10,311 bases of DNA from DATCVA01 sp036567205 (GTDB lineage: Bacteria > Pseudomonadota > Gammaproteobacteria > Burkholderiales > Burkholderiaceae_B), in contig DATCVA010000337.1 in the NCBI GenBank assembly GCA_036567205.1, positions 1 to 10,311 of the forward strand, read 5' to 3'. The stretch's first letter is position 1, and each line of letters starts with the position of its first letter. Positions 1 through 7,017 of the stretch are shown here, one piece after another. Both the position numbers and the translations under genes were made by a program. Under the pieces are notes generated by a model. It saw only the letters and a program-made list of their open reading frames with translations, was not told where the DNA came from and ran no database searches.

Positions 1-85
1 CCAGCTCGTCCAGCATTTGCTGGGCGCTGGCGGGCAGCTTGCCCTTAGGAATACCGACCGGCTCTTTCTTCTGTTCTCGTGCCAT
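1..85 (-). CDS. Hypothetical protein, N-terminal fragment (runs off left edge)
   Basis: The ATG at 85-83 (minus strand) is preceded by AAGGAGATGAACC, a strong Shine-Dalgarno at normal distance, so the start is well supported. Only 28 residues are visible. They begin MAREQKKEPVGIPKGK and are rich in Lys, Glu and Pro, ending in a possible helix (SAQQMLDEL). No signal peptide, membrane segment or known motif can be seen, and I do not recognise the family. The gene lies downstream of mscL in the same direction with a 133-bp gap that holds two hairpins, so co-transcription with mscL is possible but not shown. The product looks soluble and basic; its function is unknown. Confidence 0.6.
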   Translation of the reverse strand, partial: MAREQKKEPVGIPKGKLPASAQQMLDEL

Positions 86-140
86 GGTTCATCTCCTTGA
101 AGATAATCATAGGCCCGAACACAAAATTCCGGACACTCTC

Positions 141-176
141 ATAAGGGACGCGCATAAAGCAGTTGGCGTCCCCTAT
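141..176 (-). other. Hairpin between mscL and the left-edge gene
   Basis: Arms 141-151 and 166-176 pair over 11 positions around a 14-nt loop. The one A/C mismatch seen on the plus strand (144/173) becomes a G-U pair in minus-strand RNA, so the structure fits the mscL transcript better. No T-tract follows, so it is not a standard intrinsic terminator. A weaker 6-bp hairpin (188-193 with 204-209) lies nearer the mscL stop. Either could protect the mscL 3' end or weaken read-through. Confidence 0.3.
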
Positions 177-218
177 TCGTGAACCCTGGCAGGCTATGGA
201 AAACCTGCCCCGAAGCAA

Positions 219-668
219 TTACTTCTTCAACAAGTCGCGGATTTCACGCAGCAAAATAATATCGTCCGGCGTGGCAGCCGCTTCGGTGGCTGCTTCGCGA
301 ACCAGCCTTGAACGGGCCTTGTTTGCAGCTTTCACCAGGCAAAACACTACAAACGCCAACAAAATAAAATTAATCAAAATTGTTACGAAATTACCCCATG
401 CCAGTACATTGGCGCCGGCCTTGGTCAGCGCATCGTAAGTATGGGGCCCGGCATAATTTTCTGGCGCCCGAAGCACCCAGAACAAATTGGTGAAATCAAC
501 CTGCCCACCCAGAATAAAACTAATGAACGGCATGATTACATCTTTAACAAGCGAATCAATAATTTTTCCAAAAGCCGCCCCGATAATCACCCCAACCGCA
601 AGGTCGAGCATATTCCCTTTAACAGCAAATTCTTGAAACTCGGTTAAGAAACCTTTTGCTTTGCTCAT
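219..668 (-). CDS. mscL: Large-conductance mechanosensitive channel MscL
   Basis: MscL is a homopentameric inner-membrane channel that opens under high membrane tension and releases solutes during sudden hypo-osmotic shock. The 149-residue product matches the usual family length. The amphipathic N-terminal helix (about 1-14) is followed by TM1 with the conserved stretch LDLAVGVIIGAAFGKI (21-36), which lines the pore. A periplasmic loop (about 55-92), TM2 (about 93-115) and the C-terminal bundle helix ending EIRDLLKK follow. The start at 668 (MSKAKGFLTEF) is preferred over the longer frame to 731, because it matches the E. coli N-terminus and has AAGGA upstream. The gene is divergent from petA with a 124-bp shared control region. 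This arrangement with petABC is familiar from Bordetella relatives, to my memory. The identification is secure. Confidence 0.97.
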   Translation of the reverse strand: MSKAKGFLTEFQEFAVKGNMLDLAVGVIIGAAFGKIIDSLVKDVIMPFISFILGGQVDFTNLFWVLRAPENYAGPHTYDALTKAGANVLAWGNFVTILINFILLAFVVFCLVKAANKARSRLVREAATEAAATPDDIILLREIRDLLKK

Positions 669-686
669 GTCATTATCCTTAATTAA

Positions 687-715
687 TTCACCCGACGGCG
701 GGCTAACGCTATAAT
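687..715 (+). promoter_or_regulatory. Probable sigma70-type promoter of petABC
   Basis: TTCACC (687-692) and a consensus TATAAT (710-715) are separated by exactly 17 bp, pointing into petA. Transcription would start near 722, giving a leader of roughly 70 nt. On the opposite strand the same AT-rich block reads TATTAT (716-711) and could be the -10 of mscL, but I see no convincing -35 for that direction. If both are used, mscL and pet expression would compete for one site. Confidence 0.6.
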
Positions 716-759
716 ACGCGGTTGATGCCATTTAAAATACGCTACAAATAGTGAATGCT

Positions 760-776
760 ATGCCCGCATCGGGCAT
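760..776 (+). promoter_or_regulatory. Perfect short hairpin in the petABC leader
   Basis: ATGCCCG (760-766), a 3-nt spacer and CGGGCAT (770-776) form a perfect 7-bp inverted repeat. It lies downstream of the predicted transcription start and ends 4 nt before the AAGGAT ribosome-binding site (781-786) of petA. As RNA it could affect ribosome access or mRNA stability; as DNA it could be an operator. No known motif was recognised. Confidence 0.4.
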
Positions 777-792
777 GAATAAGGATACAAGA

Positions 793-1437
793 ATGAGTAC
801 GGATATGTCACAGCCCGTTGACGATGGTGCGGTTGATCCCAACCTGCCACCGGATCCCTCGCGCCGTTTTTGGGTAACCACCGCCTGTGCAGTCGGTGGA
901 GTAGCAGGCGTTGCTACTGCAGTCCCTTTTGTGGGTTCATTTGCTCCCTCCGATAAGGCACGTGCAGCCGGCGCTCCGGTCGAGGTCGAAGTCGACAACA
1001 TTCCTCCCGGTCAAATGCGTACAGTCGAATGGCGCGGCAAGCCGGTCTGGATCATGCATCGTACCGAAGACCAGATCGCTCACCTTAAAGATAACGACGC
1101 GCAATTGGCCGATCCCAATTCCGATCGTCCCGGCTACACCCCCGAATATGCCAAAAATGAATATCGTTCGCGTAAACCCGAATTATTCGTAGCTGTTGGT
1201 ATTTGTACACACCTGGGCTGCTCGCCCACGCCGCATCTTGCAGCGACGCCCGGCCCCGGTTTACCGGCCGACTGGGAAGGTGGCTTCTTTTGTCCTTGCC
1301 ATGGCTCGGCATTCGATCTGGCCGGACGTGTCTACAGCAATAAACCTGCTCCCGACAATCTCGAGGTTCCGCCGTACGAATATTCAGCCGATGGCAGCCA
1401 CATAACTATCGGTGTCGACGAGAACAACAAAGGCTGA
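793..1437 (+). CDS. petA: Ubiquinol-cytochrome c reductase, Rieske iron-sulfur subunit
   Basis: This is the Rieske subunit of the cytochrome bc1 complex. It takes one electron from ubiquinol at the Qo site of cytochrome b and passes it to cytochrome c1 on the periplasmic side of the inner membrane. The 214-residue protein has a twin-arginine (R24-R25) ahead of a hydrophobic helix (about 26-48), as expected for a Tat-exported, N-terminally anchored Rieske protein. Both cluster boxes are intact: CTHLGC (138-143) and CPCHGS (167-172). The 2Fe-2S ligands are C138, H140, C167 and H170, with C143-C169 as the disulfide. The ATG at 793 is chosen because AAGGAT precedes it; an in-frame GTG at 751 overlaps the leader hairpin and is less likely. 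It is the first gene of petABC, 83 nt before petB. Confidence 0.97.
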   Translation: MSTDMSQPVDDGAVDPNLPPDPSRRFWVTTACAVGGVAGVATAVPFVGSFAPSDKARAAGAPVEVEVDNIPPGQMRTVEWRGKPVWIMHRTEDQIAHLKDNDAQLADPNSDRPGYTPEYAKNEYRSRKPELFVAVGICTHLGCSPTPHLAATPGPGLPADWEGGFFCPCHGSAFDLAGRVYSNKPAPDNLEVPPYEYSADGSHITIGVDENNKG

Positions 1438-1520
1438 TCGGTGCGCCCTTTGCGGCACCCGACCAACCTCAAGACATTGAATTCCACATACGCCTCGTAA
1501 GATTAATAAGGAGCCGTTTC

Positions 1521-2909
1521 ATGGCTGGCGAGAAAACCGTCGAAACGACAGGACTTTTAGGATGGATTGACCGGCGCTTCCCGCTGACGTCCCTCTTTAA
1601 AGAGCACATGTCCGAATACTACGCACCAAAAAACTTTAATTTTTGGTACTTCTTTGGCTCACTGGCGCTGCTGGTGCTGGTTATCCAGATCGTGACCGGA
1701 ATTTTCCTGGTCATGAACTACAAACCCGATGGCAAGCTTGCGTTTGATTCTGTCGAGTTCATTATGCGGGAAGTACCGTGGGGCTGGCTTATTCGCTACA
1801 TCCACTCCACAGGCGCTTCCATGTTCTTCGTGGTGGTGTATTTGCACATGCTGCGCGGGCTGTTCTATGGCTCCTACCGCAAGCCGCGCGAACTCGTGTG
1901 GATTTTCGGCATGGCCATTTTCCTCTGTTTGATGGGCGAAGCCTTCATGGGCTACCTGTTGCCATGGGGACAAATGTCGTACTGGGGCGCACAGGTTATT
2001 GTTAACTTGTTCTCGGCCATTCCTTTCATCGGACCCGAGCTTTCCTTGTGGATTCGCGGCGACTATGTCGTGTCCGACGCAACGCTTAACCGTTTCTTCG
2101 CCTTCCACGTTATTGCTATCCCGCTAGTGCTTATCGGCCTGGTCGTGGCGCATATCATTGCTCTGCACGAAGTGGGTTCCAACAATCCCGACGGCGTTGA
2201 CATCAAAGCGGGTCCAAAAGATAGCAAGGGCCACCCTGTCGATGGCATTCCTTTCCATCCTTACTACAGCGTGCACGATATTGTGGGCGTGGCCGGCTTC
2301 CTGATCGTGTTTGCCGCCATTGTGTTCTTCGGACCTGAAATGGGGGGGTACTTCCTTGAGTACAACAACTTCATTCCCGCCGATCCACTGAAAACACCGC
2401 CTCATATTGCGCCGGTCTGGTACTTCACGCCGTTCTACTCCATGCTGCGTGCCATTACCGCCGACTTCACATGGGTGCTGGCTGGTGCTGCCGTTCTGGG
2501 CGCCATTGCCTTGTTCCTGAAGGGCAATCTGCGCGGCGTCTGGCGCATTGCGGTTCCGGTCATTCTGATTCTGGTGGCCATTACCTTGCGTACCATCGAC
2601 GCCAAGTTCTGGGGTGTTGTGGCCATGGGCGGATCCGTCGTAATTCTGTTCTTCCTGCCATGGCTCGATCACTCGCCAGTCCGCTCGATTCGCTACCGCC
2701 CCACATGGCACAAGTATTTGTATGCGATCTTTATCATTACCTTCCTGGTGTTGGGCTATCTTGGCACGCAACCGCCAAGTCCAGTCTTCAACTTAATGAG
2801 CCAGATCGGAACCTTGATCTACCTGGGCTTCTTCTTCCTGATGCCTGTCTGGAGCCGTTTAGGTACATTCAAACAAGTTCCTGACCGAATCACGTTTCAC
2901 GCTCACTAG
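1521..2909 (+). CDS. petB: Ubiquinol-cytochrome c reductase, cytochrome b subunit
   Basis: Cytochrome b is the membrane core of the bc1 complex. It holds hemes bL and bH and both quinone sites, and drives the Q cycle. The 462-residue, multi-helix protein has the four heme ligands in the expected pairs: H95/H109 in helix B and H196/H211 in helix D (13 and 14 residues between). The Qo motif reads PVWY (298-301) where mitochondrial and alphaproteobacterial proteins have PEWY; I recall PVWY as a natural variant in other proteobacteria. The C-terminal helices are complete and end FHAH. The start has AAGGAG at 1508-1513, 7 nt upstream of the ATG. It sits between petA and petC, 18-24 nt from the latter, so the three are almost certainly one operon. 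Confidence 0.98.
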   Translation: MAGEKTVETTGLLGWIDRRFPLTSLFKEHMSEYYAPKNFNFWYFFGSLALLVLVIQIVTGIFLVMNYKPDGKLAFDSVEFIMREVPWGWLIRYIHSTGASMFFVVVYLHMLRGLFYGSYRKPRELVWIFGMAIFLCLMGEAFMGYLLPWGQMSYWGAQVIVNLFSAIPFIGPELSLWIRGDYVVSDATLNRFFAFHVIAIPLVLIGLVVAHIIALHEVGSNNPDGVDIKAGPKDSKGHPVDGIPFHPYYSVHDIVGVAGFLIVFAAIVFFGPEMGGYFLEYNNFIPADPLKTPPHIAPVWYFTPFYSMLRAITADFTWVLAGAAVLGAIALFLKGNLRGVWRIAVPVILILVAITLRTIDAKFWGVVAMGGSVVILFFLPWLDHSPVRSIRYRPTWHKYLYAIFIITFLVLGYLGTQPPSPVFNLMSQIGTLIYLGFFFLMPVWSRLGTFKQVPDRITFHAH

Positions 2910-2933
2910 GCCAACAATACTTACGGAATGATC

Positions 2934-3779
2934 ATGATTAAAAAGCTGCTTGGTGCGATCGCGTTAACACTCACCTGCACGGCTGCCGTTGCGGCCGAGG
3001 GTGGGTATGCGCTAGACCGTGCACCCGACCGAATGAACGACATGGCTTCGCTGCAAAATGGCGCCAAGTTGTTTGTAAACTATTGCTTAAGCTGCCATAG
3101 CGCCAAATCCATGCGCTACAACAAGCTGACAGAAATTGGCCTGACCGACGAACAGATCAAAAAGAACTTGCTGTTCTCTTCTGAAAAAGTGGGCGACCTG
3201 ATGACCATCGCGCTAACTCCGGCCGATGGTAAAAAATGGTTCGGCGCGGCGCCTCCCGACTTGTCGGTTATCGCCCGTGCCAAATCGACCACCATGGGTC
3301 CTTCGGGCGTCGACTACGTCTACACATTCCTGCGTACGTTCTATCGCGACACCTCGAAAAAATCGGGCTGGGACAACGCCGTATTTCCAAGCGTAGCCAT
3401 GCCTAATGTCCTATGGGAACTGCAAGGCCCGCGCACTTACACTCACACGGCCATACATTCCGTCGAAAAAGACGGTAAAGCGCAGTGGGAACGCAGCAGC
3501 GCAACGTACGACGCGCAGGGCTTTTCTACTGTCAAATCCGAAGTGCTGCAGAACTATAGCGGCCATGCGTCAAGCAGCACTACGTTCAAAGCTGCGAACG
3601 CCGGCCAGAATGCTGCCTTCGACAGCGATGTTGCCGACTTAAGCAACTTCCTTGGCTGGATGGCTGAACCTGGCCAATTGCTACGCAAGAAAATGGGCGT
3701 CTGGGTTCTGCTGTTTTTGGCTGCTTTCTTTGTAGTTGCATGGCGTCTTAACGCTGTCTTCTGGAAAGACATCAAGTAA
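2934..3779 (+). CDS. petC: Ubiquinol-cytochrome c reductase, cytochrome c1 subunit
   Basis: Cytochrome c1 accepts the electron from the Rieske cluster and reduces soluble cytochrome c in the periplasm. Counting from ATG 2934 the product is 281 residues. A Sec signal peptide is followed by a likely cleavage after AVA (18-20), and the heme-binding box CLSCH is at 51-55. M156 in FPSVAMPN is the probable axial ligand, and a C-terminal anchor helix starts at about 256 (GVWVLLFLAAFFVVAW). An ATG 6 nt upstream (2928) is also possible, but CGGA lies too close to it and is well spaced for 2934. The last pet gene, it is followed by two hairpins. Length and layout are normal for a bacterial cytochrome c1. 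Confidence 0.97.
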   Translation: MIKKLLGAIALTLTCTAAVAAEGGYALDRAPDRMNDMASLQNGAKLFVNYCLSCHSAKSMRYNKLTEIGLTDEQIKKNLLFSSEKVGDLMTIALTPADGKKWFGAAPPDLSVIARAKSTTMGPSGVDYVYTFLRTFYRDTSKKSGWDNAVFPSVAMPNVLWELQGPRTYTHTAIHSVEKDGKAQWERSSATYDAQGFSTVKSEVLQNYSGHASSSTTFKAANAGQNAAFDSDVADLSNFLGWMAEPGQLLRKKMGVWVLLFLAAFFVVAWRLNAVFWKDIK

Positions 3780-3792
3780 AATTAGTACCCTC

Positions 3793-3828
3793 AACCGGCA
3801 GCCCGCGTCTTGCCGTTGGGCGCCGGTT
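3793..3828 (+). other. GC-rich hairpin after petC
   Basis: AACCGGC (3793-3799) pairs with GCCGGTT (3822-3828), and inside it GCCC (3801-3804) pairs with GGGC (3818-3821), leaving one unpaired A and a 13-nt loop. It begins 13 nt after the petC stop and lacks a T-tract. It may protect the 3' end of pet mRNA or act as a pause ahead of the true terminator at 3833. Confidence 0.4.
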
Positions 3829-3832
3829 ACGG

Positions 3833-3867
3833 AATAGGCGTAAAGTTATACGCCTATTTCTCTTTTC
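3833..3867 (+). terminator. Rho-independent terminator of petABC
   Basis: AATAGGCGTA (3833-3842) and TACGCCTATT (3849-3858) form a perfect 10-bp stem with a 6-nt loop, followed by the pyrimidine-rich tail TCTCTTTTCT. It lies between petC and sspA, so sspAB should have its own promoter within roughly 3860-3906, or depend on read-through. I could not identify a clear -35/-10 pair in that interval. Confidence 0.7.
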
Positions 3868-3906
3868 TGAGCAGCTGTTTATTGTGCTCTTGTTTTCACT
3901 TCTAAG

Positions 3907-4530
3907 ATGGGAAACCGCGACATGATGGTGCTCTACTCCGGAACGACTTGTCCTTTTTCGCAACGCTGCCGTTTTGTGTTGTTCGAAAAAGGCATGGACT
4001 TCGAAATCCGTGACATCGACCTTTACAACAAACCCGAAGATATCGCGGTTATGAACCCGTACGGCCAGGTGCCTATACTGGTCGAGCGCGACCTGGTCCT
4101 GTACGAGTCCAACATCATTAACGAGTACATCGACGAACGCTTTCCGCATCCGCAACTGATGCCGGCCGATCCGGTCATGCGTGCGCGTACCCGTTTGTTC
4201 TTGTACAACTTTGAAAAAGAACTTTTCGTACACGTATCCACACTCGAGAATCGTACCAACACCGATCCTAAAGTGCTGGACAATGCCCGCCAAAACATTC
4301 GCGACCGTCTTTCGCAGTTGGCTCCTATGCTGCTCAAGAACAAGTTCATGCTGGGCGAAGAGTTTTCAATGCTGGACGTGGCCGTGGCTCCTTTGCTGTG
4401 GCGCCTGGATCACTACGGTATCGAGTTGCCTAAAAATGCGGCGCCCATCCAAAAATATGCCGAGCGTATTTTTTCACGCCCTGCCTACATCGAGGCATTG
4501 ACTCCCTCCGAAAAAGTAATGCGCCGTTAA
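3907..4530 (+). CDS. sspA: Stringent starvation protein A, RNA polymerase-associated
   Basis: SspA is a GST-fold protein that binds RNA polymerase in E. coli, where it supports stationary-phase and acid-stress gene expression. The 207-residue sequence has the GST-type N-terminal thioredoxin-like domain (about 7-80), including NPYGQVPILVERDLVLYESN with its cis-Pro (VP) and E-S pair. An all-helical C-terminal domain contains EFSMLDVAVAPLLWRL. The typical SspA stretch IINEYIDERFPHPQLMP is present. Unlike E. coli SspA, it keeps CPFSQRC (15-21) at the place of a glutaredoxin-like active site. The start is uncertain: ATG 3907 has a poor ribosome site, while ATG 3922 or 3925 would use GGGA at 3909-3912. 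It is followed after 9 nt by sspB, so the pair is an operon. Confidence 0.95.
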   Translation: MGNRDMMVLYSGTTCPFSQRCRFVLFEKGMDFEIRDIDLYNKPEDIAVMNPYGQVPILVERDLVLYESNIINEYIDERFPHPQLMPADPVMRARTRLFLYNFEKELFVHVSTLENRTNTDPKVLDNARQNIRDRLSQLAPMLLKNKFMLGEEFSMLDVAVAPLLWRLDHYGIELPKNAAPIQKYAERIFSRPAYIEALTPSEKVMRR

Positions 4531-4539
4531 AAGAGACTG

Positions 4540-5025
4540 ATGCCTGAATCTTCGACTAAACCCTATCTGCTACGTGCTCTTCACGAGTGGTGCACCGACA
4601 ACGGCTACACCCCTCATATTGTTGTCACCGTCGATGCCAATACCGTCGTGCCGCGGGCTCACATACACGATGGTCAAATTACCCTGAACATCGGTGCGCT
4701 GGCTACCAACCGGCTGGTTATCGGCAATGAGTTTATCGAGTTCCAGGCACGCTTCAGCGGCGTCACCGAGCACATTTTTGTGCCCGTAGCCGCCGTATCG
4801 GCTATTTATGCGCGCGAGACCGGTGCCGGCATGGGATTCGAGGTTTCTGAATCGCAAGCCTATCCGGGCGAAGCTACCCATAATCACAGCGGCGAAAAAG
4901 CTGTTGTAGATGCAGGCCCGCAATCGGTGCCCGACAGCGATGCCAAGGTAGACCCTGGTACCGGCAAAGGCCCGGACTCGCCCAACGACGACCCCAAGCG
5001 CCCCCGCTTGAAAATCGTTAAGTAA
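4540..5025 (+). CDS. sspB: ClpXP protease specificity-enhancing factor SspB
   Basis: SspB tethers ssrA-tagged peptides from stalled ribosomes, and some other substrates, to the ClpX unfoldase. The 161-residue protein has the SspB fold region (about 5-105): an N-terminal helix (YLLRALHEWCTDNG), a strand with VVPRAHIHDGQITLNI, and the substrate-groove strand with EFIEFQARFSG and FVPVAAVSAIYA. A poorly conserved, acidic and Pro/Gly-rich linker (about 112-150) leads to the C-terminal tail RPRLKIVK. This tail corresponds to the ClpX-docking peptide of E. coli SspB (LRVVK-like). The start is supported by AAGAGA five nt upstream. Pairing with sspA is the usual arrangement. A terminator follows 31 nt after the stop. 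Confidence 0.95.
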   Translation: MPESSTKPYLLRALHEWCTDNGYTPHIVVTVDANTVVPRAHIHDGQITLNIGALATNRLVIGNEFIEFQARFSGVTEHIFVPVAAVSAIYARETGAGMGFEVSESQAYPGEATHNHSGEKAVVDAGPQSVPDSDAKVDPGTGKGPDSPNDDPKRPRLKIVK

Positions 5026-5056
5026 ATATAAAGAAAAATATCCCCAGTTGCGATGC

Positions 5057-5086
5057 AAACGAGCCCTTTTCCAGGGCTCGTTTTTT
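5057..5086 (+). terminator. Rho-independent terminator of sspAB
   Basis: AAACGAGCCCT (5057-5067) and AGGGCTCGTTT (5073-5083) form an 11-bp stem with a 5-nt loop, and the T run continues to 5086. On the other strand the hairpin is followed by only three T already used in the stem, so it mainly serves sspB. It could still slow leftward transcripts leaving cysW. Confidence 0.85.
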
Positions 5087-5207
5087 ATGCTTGTATGTTA
5101 TCCATTTGCAATCAACATGAACTGTATCGGTGCAGCAGCCGCACAAAGGTACTGCCTGCGCCTCGTCTTCGTGTTCACAATTAATTTGAAAAAACGGAAT
5201 TAGCGCA

Positions 5208-6038
5208 TCAAGCGTCTTCCAGGCGCTGCGTGGCCATGCGTACACGCCACTCCATAAAGTTCTTCAGCAACACCGTCAGCATGGCCATGCAGGCCAGCAG
5301 GGCGGCGGCCGTAAACGCTGCGGCAGTCTTGTAGTCATTATTCAACTGTTCGACCAGCAAAGCCAGAGTCAGCGTCTGGTTCATGATGGTGCCGGACACC
5401 ACCGAGACGGCGCCGAATTCGCCCACAGCGCGTGCATTGGTCAACACCACGCCATAGAGCACTGCCCATTTAATGTTGGGCAATGTCACATGCCGGAATA
5501 TCTGCCAGCCACTGGCGCCCAGGCATAACGCAGCGGATTCTTCGTCAGTCCCTTGCGCCTGCATGACGGGGATCAAAATACGGGCAACGTACGGCGAGGT
5601 AACAAAAATCGTAACCATCAAGATACCCGGCCAGGCAAACATTAACTGCAGCCCTTGATCGGAAATCCAGCGCCCTAGGGCGGTCTCTATCCCATACACG
5701 ACCAAATAGCACAGACCCGCCACTACCGGCGAAACCGCGAAGGGAATATCGATAAGCGTCGTAAGCAGCCTGCGCCCACGAAAATCATAATGCGTCACAC
5801 ACCAGGCCAGCAAAATGCCGAACACCATGTTGATCGGCACAGTCAGCACGGTAACAAACAAGGTCAGGCCAATGGCATGCAGCATGAAGTCCTGTTGCAT
5901 GTTTTCGGCGAGCAGCGCCCATCCGCCCTTGGCGACCTGGCTGAAGATAAGCGCTAGCGGAATAATCAGCAACAGCACTACGAAAAGCATGCCCAGCGCA
6001 ATCAAGAACCAATGGTGCCAATGTACGGGTTTCTTCAT
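5208..6038 (-). CDS. cysW: Sulfate/thiosulfate ABC transporter permease CysW
   Basis: CysW is one of two inner-membrane permeases of the sulfate/thiosulfate importer and pairs with CysT. The 276-residue protein has about six hydrophobic helices, the first at about 11-33. The coupling loop that contacts the ATPase (EAA loop, about 166-186) reads EESAALCLGASGWQIF..TLP. The CysW-typical stretch NARAVGEFGAVSVVSG is at 201-216. Its ATG overlaps the cysT stop by 4 nt (ATGA), a classic sign of translational coupling. The normal next gene, cysA, is not found: only about 120 bp of noncoding sequence separate the stop from the sspB terminator. The identification is secure; the missing partner is the odd point. 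Confidence 0.96.
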   Translation of the reverse strand: MKKPVHWHHWFLIALGMLFVVLLLIIPLALIFSQVAKGGWALLAENMQQDFMLHAIGLTLFVTVLTVPINMVFGILLAWCVTHYDFRGRRLLTTLIDIPFAVSPVVAGLCYLVVYGIETALGRWISDQGLQLMFAWPGILMVTIFVTSPYVARILIPVMQAQGTDEESAALCLGASGWQIFRHVTLPNIKWAVLYGVVLTNARAVGEFGAVSVVSGTIMNQTLTLALLVEQLNNDYKTAAAFTAAALLACMAMLTVLLKNFMEWRVRMATQRLEDA

Positions 6039-6907
6039 AATGTTTTGCGCTGCCAGACGAGCAAACGACCCTGTAATACCTGCAAGCTAAACAGCAGTAG
6101 CAATGACGCCAGCAGAATGACCGAGGCGATGGCGGCCGCGGCCGGATAATTAAATTCTTGCAAGCGAATAAAGATCATCAGTGAGGAGACTTCAGTCTTA
6201 AAGGGGATATTGCCGGCAATCATAATGACGGCGCCGAATTCCCCCAGGCTACGGATAAAGGCCTGCGACGAGCCCGTGACCATGGCCGGGATAAGCGCCG
6301 GCAGCACTACCTTCCAGAAAATTTGCCATTTGCGCGCCCCCAGGGTAGAGGCGACTTCTTCGTACTCACCGCCAAGCTCTTCCATAACCGGCTGCACAAT
6401 ACGTACAACGAAAGGCAGGCTGGTAAAGGTCATGGCCACCACAATCCCAGGGTAGGCATAGGCTATTTTGATGCCATACGGCGCCAGCCATTGACCCAGC
6501 CATCCGCCCGGCACCAACAGGGTTGCCAGCGTCAGGCCGGCCACGGAAGTTGGCAAGGCAAAAGGCAGGTCAACCAGCGCGTCAATAAGCCGGCGACCCG
6601 GGAATTCGTAGCGCGTAATGATCCAGGCAATGACAAAACCAATGCCGGTTGCGATAACAGTGGAATAAAACGCTGCGCTGATTGTGACGTAATAACTCTG
6701 AACCACGCGCTTGTCGCTGATGGCCTGCCAATACTGCGCCCAACTCATGTCGCTTACGTACACCAACAGCGCCGAAAGCGGAAATAAAACGATTAGCGAC
6801 AGATAGAAGGTACTGAATCCAAACGTCAGGCCAAATCCGGGCATGACGGGATACTGTAAAAAGAAACGTGGAGTCTTAGTCACTGGGGCCTGCGGATGAG
6901 ACAACAT
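6035..6907 (-). CDS. cysT: Sulfate/thiosulfate ABC transporter permease CysT (CysU)
   Basis: CysT is the second permease of the sulfate importer. Counting from ATG 6907 it has 290 residues. The helices start at about 27 (FGFSTFYLSLIVLFPLSALL). Conserved family stretches are RRLIDALVDLPFALPTSVAG (105-124) and FTSLPFVVR (161-169). The EAA coupling loop (about 182-204) reads YEEVASTLGARKWQIFWKVVLP, followed by FIRSLGEFGAVIMIAGN. The sequence closely follows E. coli CysT, where the equivalent of MPGFGL lies near residue 8. The start is not certain: ATG 6907 has no clear Shine-Dalgarno, an in-frame GTG extends to 6961 and a later ATG lies at 6844. It is 110 nt after sbp in the same direction and overlaps cysW by 4 nt. 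Confidence 0.95.
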   Translation of the reverse strand: MLSHPQAPVTKTPRFFLQYPVMPGFGLTFGFSTFYLSLIVLFPLSALLVYVSDMSWAQYWQAISDKRVVQSYYVTISAAFYSTVIATGIGFVIAWIITRYEFPGRRLIDALVDLPFALPTSVAGLTLATLLVPGGWLGQWLAPYGIKIAYAYPGIVVAMTFTSLPFVVRIVQPVMEELGGEYEEVASTLGARKWQIFWKVVLPALIPAMVTGSSQAFIRSLGEFGAVIMIAGNIPFKTEVSSLMIFIRLQEFNYPAAAAIASVILLASLLLLFSLQVLQGRLLVWQRKTL

Positions 6908-6974
6908 AGTAAGGACGGCAAGCGTACAAGCGTGGACCACGTCAAAACGACGATAGTCCACGATTATCGCACTG

Positions 6975-7010
6975 CGGCGGCTGACACGCTATAACGAGTA
7001 CCGGCCGCCG
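6975..7010 (-). other. Intercistronic hairpin between sbp and cysT
   Basis: CGGCGGC (6975-6981) and GCCGCCG (7004-7010) can pair over 7 GC-only base pairs around a 22-nt loop, starting 7 nt after the sbp stop on the minus strand. There is no T-tract. Such a structure could block 3' exonucleases and let the binding protein accumulate above the permeases, as known for other ABC import operons with an intergenic hairpin. The role here is inferred. Confidence 0.35.
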
Positions 7011-7017
7011 GGCAATA

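Noticed and set aside
732..1001. Minus-strand 89-codon frame opposite petA
   Set aside because: Antisense to the Rieske N-terminus and the pet leader, low complexity (Ser/Thr/Ala-rich), no ribosome-binding site.
2124..2771. Long open frame (215 codons) on the minus strand opposite petB
   Set aside because: It lies wholly antisense to well-supported cytochrome b codons, its translation is rich in His, Gln and Asn without any recognisable domain, and there is no ribosome site. It is a by-product of petB codon use.
5018..5245. Cys-rich 75-codon frame leaving the end of cysW (contains CEHEDE and CGCC)
   Set aside because: It overlaps the cysW end, runs through the sspB terminator hairpin and ends antisense to the sspB tail. 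No ribosome site was seen, and it does not resemble CysA. Probably chance, though its cysteines make it worth a quick homology search.
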